Shown here: positions 53,648-64,000 of the stretch, piece by piece | How the letters are laid out: every line of letters starts with the position of its first letter | Numbering within the stretch: the stretch's first letter is position 1 | Assembly: GCA_002104935.1 (NCBI GenBank) | Contig: MCGT01000001.1 | Location: 372,001-436,000, forward strand | Source of the DNA: Hesseltinella vesiculosa | Taxonomy: Eukaryota; Mucoromycota; Mucoromycetes; Mucorales; Cunninghamellaceae | Direction: 5' to 3' | DNA: 64,000 nt | Program-made: the position numbers and the translations under genes | The notes under the pieces: generated by a model | The model's input: the letters and a program-made list of their open reading frames with translations, nothing else | The model's database searches: none | What the model was told of the DNA's origin: nothing

Positions 53648-55852
53648 ATGACCATTGGTTCTCATAATGATGAATCACTTGAGCAAACCTTCCAGTCACT
53701 GCAGCTGAAACAAGACCGGTTACATTTCCATGACGACATTATACGCGAAGACGAAGACTTTGACCTACCGAGATCACTCAAAGTAGGATAACAAACACAA
53801 CCTTCCATAAAGTAAACTTACTTACCTCTTCTTTAAAGATGCGATTGTTGCAAAAGACACCGGATGATTGCACCTTCCTGAAGGATTTGCTGACAACCCG
53901 AATGGATCAGCAAGGAGGCGAGACGCTCTTCGAACTCGGCGTGGAAGGTAAATGGGGATAAAAAAAAAAAAGAACGAACAAACTGGCACGTTATCGATAG
54001 GAAAAAATATCATGTACTGAATCATAAACTTGCTTTAGACGATGGCACCATGATGCAGCTTACGAAAGAAGAATACACGCAGTGTGTTGATACCCTCAAG
54101 AAGCTTGCAGGTGACCTGGGCGCCGAGGCTGTGGATTTAGATACGCTGACCAACACGGCTGAAAAGAAGAAGAAGGATGACTGTGGTCATGTCATGGTGC
54201 GCAAGCGATCCATGTCCGTTGAAGATATGCTGGAAGTGCGAGTCGCGGTGGTCGGTAATGTGGTTAGTCATGCCACCTGCTTTTTTTGAATGGCTTTTCA
54301 CGCCTTATTTTTGATAGGACGCTGGCAAATCCACGTTGCTAGGGGTGCTGACAAAAGGGATCTTGGATGACGGTCGGGGCAAGGCACGTGTGAATCTGTT
54401 TCGGTAAGGTTTTGTCTCTTCTGATGAGTGGCAAGGCACTGATCTTTCTCCTTTCAGTCATCCGCACGAGATCGAATCTGGCCGAACATCCAGCGTCGGT
54501 GGTGAAATCTTGGGCTTTGATGCGGCATCTCAAGCGGTCGTGGCCCCGTCTGGGCGCAAGCTGACCTCGGAAGAAGTGTGCGCAAAAGCTTCCAAGCTCA
54601 TCAGTTTTGTTGACTTGGCGGGCCATGAAAAGTATCTCAAGGTAAGAGAGAAAATGAGCAGGCTTCGTGCCAAGACTGATTCCCTCTTCACTCTTTCCCT
54701 GTCGTAGACAACCGTGTTTGGCATGACGGGTAATTTCCCAGACTTTGTCATGTTGATCGTGGGTGGTAATGCCGGCATGATTGGCATGGCCAAAGAGCAT
54801 CTGGGACTGGCCTTATCATTGTCGATTCCTGTGTTTGTGGTGGTGACCAAGGTCGATCGCACTCCTCCCCAGGTCCTGGCCGAAACCATCAAAACCCTGC
54901 GCACGCTCTTGAAAAGCAAATCCTGCCAGAAATTCCCATTATTTGTCAAGACCAACGAAGACGTTGTCAACAGCGCGGTAAAGTGTGAACGTTTCCCTCC
55001 CCGAAAGGAAATGACAAATGTTGATGGTTTTGTTTTTGACCTTAGCAACATTGTGTCAGTGCGCGCTTGTGCCCTATCTTCCAGATCAGCAACGTGACCG
55101 GCGAAGGATTGGATTTGCTGCGTAACTATCTCAATATTTTGCCTAGCATCACCTCGTTTGATACCAAGGAACAATTCCACTACGAAATCACCGAAACCTA
55201 CTCGGTCCCCTTTGTTGGCACGGTCGTGTCGGGTGTGCTCAAGAGTGGCCTGATCCATGTGGGCGACAAGGTGCTGGTAGGCCCAGATCATGCAGGTGAA
55301 TTCGTGGCCACCACCATCAAAGGCATCCAGCGTCGTCGCGTCACCGTTCCCGTTGCACGTGCCGGCCAGAGCGTCACTTTTGCCCTCAAGAACATCCGTC
55401 GTAAAGCCCTGCGAAAAGGAATGGTTCTGCTTCATTACGAAAAGGACGCGCCCATGCCCAAAGTCTCCCGCCGCTTTGAAGCCGAAATCCGCATCCTGTA
55501 TCATTCAACCACCATCAAAGAGAAATACCAGGCCATGGTCCATTGTGGGTCTGTGCGCCAAACTGCTTCCATCATCCACCTGGACAAACAAGTCCTTCGT
55601 ACTGGTGATAAGGCTAATGTGGTAAAGATAACGGCTCATGAAAACAAAGCTGGGCAGCACATCACTGACTCTCCTTCTTTAGCAATTTGAATTTGCAAAG
55701 TTCCCCGAGTACCTTTTGCCCGGTGCCAAATTGGTAAGCGGGTGCTTTTTTTTTTTTTTTTTTTTCGTGCTCAAGACTATTTTTCCCTCCCTCAATAGCT
55801 GTTTCGTGAAGGTCGCACCAAGGGTAAAGGGGTAGTACTGCGGCTTCTTTAA
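53648..55852 (+). CDS. GTPBP1/GTPBP2-type translational GTPase
   Basis: Nine exons, 53648-53782, 53839-53947, 54039-54262, 54318-54403, 54458-54641, 54708-54977, 55085-55621, 55683-55733 and 55799-55852, encode 549 aa. The EF-Tu-like GTP domain has G1 GNVDAGKST (about residues 154-162), G3 DLAGHEKY (usually D-x-A-G-H) and G4 TKVD. The N-terminal extension ([10 protein letters not shown]... [19 protein letters not shown]) and the beta-barrel segments ([39 protein letters not shown]) match GTPBP1/2. Mammalian members relate to eRF3/Hbs1 and act in ribosome rescue and mRNA decay. Intron 3 has a GTTAGT donor. Confidence 0.92.
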
Positions 55853-57008
55853 TTTCCTGGCCCTTTAGCTCTCCCCTATCAACATCCTCACTCGCATGAT
55901 ACTAGATATCCACCGTTTTTTGAGCCGTGAGTAAATTTTTTTTTTAGCGGCCATATCTCTTGGGCGAAACACCGACAGCCTTTTCAGTGTCATCCAAAAA
56001 GACAAGTGTCGCGCGGTTGATGATGTTTTGATTGCGAAAGAGGGTTGTCCATCCAGAGTTGAGTGTGCCTCCTATAACCAAATGCACCAGAATGAAGAGT
56101 GTCGTTGTCCTTCGCGAAATGTGTATCTCTGAGTGCGTCTTGCCTTTTTCTGAAACATGTCATGCTCGCTTCCAGGTGGACAGGGCGTTTACACTGAAGA
56201 AGTACTGCATCTTGCACTAACACTTGAAATAAAAGCTTCTTTTCCCAGTGATTAACTCTTCATTCTCGTTATTTCACTATTTCTCTGATGTTACAGAGTG
56301 ATAAAAGTGGAAGTGGCAAGTTTGAAAAATAGCAACTTTTTCAGAGATGCCTAGATTTTTTCAAAAGTCGCCCATTCGCTTGGATGACGGAGCCGATGGC
56401 AGGGGTGATATGGTAGGGAAATGATCGCACTCAAAAGGTAAAAGAAGCCATTTAAATTGGATCCTACGATTGCAGATTTTATCAACCGAGTCGAGACCAA
56501 GGATAGCGATGTGGATGCTATCTTGAAGCTTGTTTGCAACTGAAGGATAGGCAGCATACGACAAGCCTGCCGTCATCATCAGCTCGAGACTTCTGGGTAT
56601 AATTTTTTCTCACTCAAGACGCCATTTCGAAAGAAGGCACGGACTGTTGCCGACAAGGGCAATTAACCCAGAGAAGACGCCACTCCACACCCACACCCGC
56701 CCTTTATTCAATTTTCTCGACTGATTTGCTCTCTGATCCTGCAAAAAACCACGTCGATGGATGACGGCCGCTCAGCCGACTTTTGATCACTTTTGTTTTG
56801 CAGTCCATCTAACCAGAATAAAAAAAAAAATCAAGACTTTCTCTATTAAAAAAAAAGCCGTTGAATGACAAGGGGGACATAGCCAATATTCTACATTCAA
56901 ACCTTCCCAAATGCAAGCTTGGGAAAGTGGAAAAAAGTCAGCGGGAGGTGGATATTTTTTTTTTTTTCGCGTGGTGGGAATTTCTTCTTTCTTCTTTGTT
57001 CTTCTTCA
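55853..57008. other. Intergenic, GTPase to CoA-binding protein
   Basis: 1.16 kb. Small frames (55990-56223 minus; 56361-56579 minus, which starts MMTAGLSYAAYPSV) lack splice or domain support. A 17-base TTCGAAAGAAGGCACGG (56626-56642) also occurs near 13390. Poly-A and poly-T tracts flank the promoter. Confidence 0.45.
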
Positions 57009-57524
57009 ATGAGTTCAGCAGTTGTGTATAAGCAGTTTATTACGAGTCCTCAGTTTGCTGTGGTAGGCGCAAGCACATCGCGAGCAAAGTATGGCAACAA
57101 GGTGTTACGATGGTATCAAGACAATGGCTTGAAAGTCGTGCCAGTGCATCCTGTAAGCGACACCATGGCAATGACTCTTGACGATTGACTTTTTTTTTCT
57201 CTTCTCCTTTCTTCCCCCTTTTTTCCTTGGATGGCCCTCCATTAGAAAGAAGGCGAAATTGAAGGACTGACAACCGTTACATCCATCGACCAGCTCACCC
57301 TTCCCGAGGAAACGGCCGTGTCTGTGATTACGCCGCCCAAGGTGACACTTGGCGTGCTTGAAGCGTGCAAGAAGCTGGGCGTGTCCAAGATCTGGCTACA
57401 ACCTGGTGCCGAAGATAGCGACGTGCTGAAGTACGCCAAAGAAGCTGGCTTAGATGTTATTGCGGGAGGACCTTGCATTCTCGTCCAGGGACCTGGCTTG
57501 CTTGCAGAACGGGGCAAGCTTTGA
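57009..57524 (+). CDS. CoA-binding (YccU-like) Rossmann protein
   Basis: Two exons, 57009-57152 and 57246-57524, give 140 aa. The single-domain Rossmann fold shows FAVVGASTSRAKYGNKVLRW, the glycine-rich loop of the CoA_binding_2 family, then VITPPKVTLGVLEACKKLGV, IWLQPGAED and a terminal IAGGPCILV. Bacterial YccU and its fungal relatives share this length. The biochemical role is not established; binding of CoA or another nucleotide is inferred. Frame is preserved across the intron (VPVHP|KEGEIEG). Confidence 0.9.
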
Positions 57525-57738
57525 ACATCGTCAGATGAATAAAAGATGATCGGAAATGGCGTGCTCTCGGACGGAGAAGCTGAGTGTTTTTTTTTTTTAG
57601 CGAATTCATCGTGTTCTGGGCATTTCTTTAGCGTTGAGACACCTCTCAAAGAGGATGCCATAAAAAAGACAGCTGATCTTGGTATTCATTGTGTTTATTT
57701 GGTAAAGAGAAAACCACTCAAAAAAAAAAAAGCGAGGA

Positions 57739-58680
57739 TTAGCGTGAGAAGAATTTGCCCAAGCCAGAGGAAACAGCCTTGCCCACCAAACCGGCACTGC
57801 CAGTCAATGAGCCAAAGGCAGCCTGGGCAGTCATGTTGGAGGCCCATTTTCGCTTGGCATCCTTGTCGCATTGTGTGTAACCAACCACGTTGGCCATATT
57901 GAGCACAATAGCTACGACGACAATCACCAACCAAGTGAACTTGAAGGTGAAGATGCAGCTCAGAGCAAACAAGATCCACAACACAGGCGTTCCGTACAGC
58001 ACCGTCCAAAACAGTCGAGAATCGGCGGCATTGGTAGGTCGGTTAGGCTAAAAAAAAAAAAAAAAACCAGCTGGGTTCAGTTCATGCGCTCGTCTCTTCA
58101 CTTGCCAAGACGCCTTACCAGACTTTCAAAGGACCATTTGTTGGATCCATCCTCTTGGATTTCGTTCCACCAGCGCAAGCCCACCAATAACCGGCCACTG
58201 ACGTTCTTCACGGTCCAAAAATCAAACGCCAAGAGCAGAATGGTAATGACAAACACGAGAGTAAAGTTATCGGTAAATATGGATCCCAACAAATACATAA
58301 GCAAGGCGCCTAGTCGAAAGGCAAGAAAAAAGAAAGCAGCGATGGGATGACTGGTGAATTGAGAAGCAAGAAAAAAAAAAAAAAGGGGGGGGACAAGTTG
58401 AGTGAAGGAGGCGGTTTTTTCCATTTTCATTACCTTGACTGGTCAAAGTATTCCTTGACGGCATTGGTATTTTTGATATTGCTGTTGGTGTTGGTGCTGC
58501 CGAGGCTGGAAGGAACAGGCTGTTGGGCTTCTAAATCAGTGTCAGCAGAAATCTCGGCTGCATTGGCGAGCAGGTTCTGTCGGCTTTCATCAGACTATGA
58601 AATCACAAGTGTCAGGTGTAAATGAATCATCCCTTTTGTTCCAAGCCAGTACATCTACTGTTGATCCACGTCATTACCAT
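57739..58680 (-). CDS. TVP23: Golgi membrane protein TVP23
   Basis: Four exons, 58678-58680, 58434-58594, 58119-58350 and 57739-58047, give 234 aa. The first coding exon is just the ATG, followed directly by a GTAATG donor; the next exon begins SDESRQNLLANAAE. Four hydrophobic segments and the signature DFWTVKNVSGRLLVGLRWWN, then DGSNKWSFESL, match the TVP23/FAM18 family. It is a tetraspanning late-Golgi protein that works with TVP18 and YIP4/5 in vesicle traffic. The alternative would be initiation at a later Met (LLMYLLG), which would lose the first membrane segment, so the ATG-only exon is preferred. Confidence 0.9.
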
Positions 58681-59218
58681 GCTTTAATCGTTTACCAAAC
58701 AGGTTGTCTAGAGAGGAAAGTGAGAGATGAATAAAGAGGAAAAAGAGGAGAGAAAAAAAAAAGAGAGGGGTTGAAGAATTCACGCAAGAATTTGGGCCAG
58801 AATTTTAGAAGCGCTGAGTGTGAATTTGGTTCTTTTGGATTGATGAAAGTGTCAAAAAGTTCCTGTTGATCAATAGAGAGAGCCACAAAGGCATACATGA
58901 GAGGGACCCGTTTTTTTTCAATTTTCATTTATCAGTCCATTGTGGCAGTACAACAAACGGTGGGAGGTTGAAAGCCATGACATCCATGACAGACGCAGCT
59001 CCGCCAGTACAAATTTTCAGCTTTCATTTTTTTCTCTTCCAACCTTTCTTTGCCACCCACTTTTTTTTTTTATTTCCCCTTGGCAAATCCTTTTCCTTTT
59101 TCTTTATAAATTCATTAACCCAAATTCCTTTTTGTGTAATTACCACCCGCTCTTCTTTTCATTGCCAGCATCTCGTCCGTTGCATCCTTCCATCCACGCA
59201 AGAAAATAAGATAAACAC
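58681..59218. other. Divergent promoter region, TVP23 / USP7
   Basis: 538 bp with strongly pyrimidine-rich sequence (59010-59160) before the deubiquitinase start. A 78-codon minus frame (58692-58928) is unsupported. Confidence 0.45.
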
Positions 59219-63576
<4,358 letters not shown>

Positions 63577-64000
63577 TCCCGTTGCCCCCCCTTTTTTTTA
63601 TATATTTTTATTATAACATGCGTGTTTGTCCCCCCCCTCCCCCTCTGTCTTTTATAAAACACTACCATCCCCCATGCTTTCCTGTCTGTTGCTTTTTGGT
63701 AATCCGTCTCTATGTATTGTCGTTATGGTGACGAGTCTTTGAACAATAAAAACGTTGTAAAAGTTGAAAGCCTCTTTATGACATGGTCGTACAATCATGC
63801 AAAGCAACCTGATTGAAAAAATTTCCGTGGCCGACCCTGCAAAAAAAAAAAAAAACCATGCTCCTCTTTTATTTTCTTTTTTCCTTTCTCCTTTCCAACC
63901 CTTTCCTTTTGTTTTCTTTCTTGCTTCCGTTTTCTTTTGGTTAGATCCTTTTCAGCTCTTAAATCTATCCTCTTCATCTCACTGACTGCTTTTATCGACA
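63577..64000. other. 3' flank of USP7 gene
   Basis: Contains the 3' UTR (AATAAA at about 63744) and a pyrimidine-rich tract (63870-63960), which could be the leader of a gene starting beyond the window. No coding feature seen. Confidence 0.5.

Noticed and set aside
56361..56579. 72-codon frame starting MMTAGLSYAAYPSV
   Set aside because: Short, with no domain, no splice partner and no leader features. Could be a fragment, but there is no support.
13389..56642. 17-base TTCGAAAGAAGGCACGG occurring near 13390 and at 56626
   Set aside because: One chance 17-mer match between two places in 64 kb is not rare, and the flanks do not align.

Overview
This window is eukaryotic nuclear DNA, most likely from an early-diverging filamentous fungus of the Mucoromycota. 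The reasons are short introns (about 50-120 bp) in most genes, compact gene spacing, fungal-type gene content (EXO84, a CAF120/SKG3-like PH protein, KRE9-like and GPI-type wall proteins, an arrestin-type Rsp5 adaptor) and many A/T homopolymer tracts in introns and UTRs. The species cannot be named from the sequence alone. I rebuilt most spliced genes exon by exon and used the reading frame across every junction as the check.

Layout. 1-8 kb: 3' end of an ATG22-like transporter (+), inositol polyphosphate multikinase (-), a large MACPF-like/Ser-Pro-rich protein (+) and exocyst subunit EXO84 (+, 15 exons). 8.7-22.2 kb: an alpha/beta hydrolase (+), then a cluster of three paralogous seven-transmembrane proteins, all on the minus strand. 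An AFG2/SPATA5-type AAA ATPase (-) and a two-domain secreted, probably GPI-anchored cysteine-rich protein (+) lie between the copies. 22.2-27.5 kb: a gene-poor stretch with tRNA-Leu(UAA) and decayed repeat copies. 27.5-36 kb: membrane metallophosphoesterase (+), arrestin-like adaptor (-), threonine synthase (+) and a CAF120/SKG3-like PH protein (-). 36.6-46 kb: the giant ribosome-biogenesis factor UTP20 (+, 2,781 aa, 15 exons). 46-50.8 kb: an orphan single-exon gene, a repeat copy and a KRE9-like type I membrane protein. 50.9-63.6 kb: M17 leucyl aminopeptidase (-), a GTPBP1-type GTPase (+), a CoA-binding protein (+), TVP23 (-) and a USP7/Ubp15 deubiquitinase (+).

The genes are mostly unrelated housekeeping functions; I see no biosynthetic cluster. 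The most interesting signals are: (1) a probable U12-type AT-AC intron in the inositol polyphosphate multikinase gene; (2) the three-member 7-TM family, which shares a tiny first coding exon, a 17-nt micro-exon and conserved motifs in its cytoplasmic tail; (3) Gcn4-type sites in both the promoter and the intron of threonine synthase; (4) an uncharacterised dispersed repeat family seen at three loci; and (5) a GC-AG intron in the USP7 homologue.
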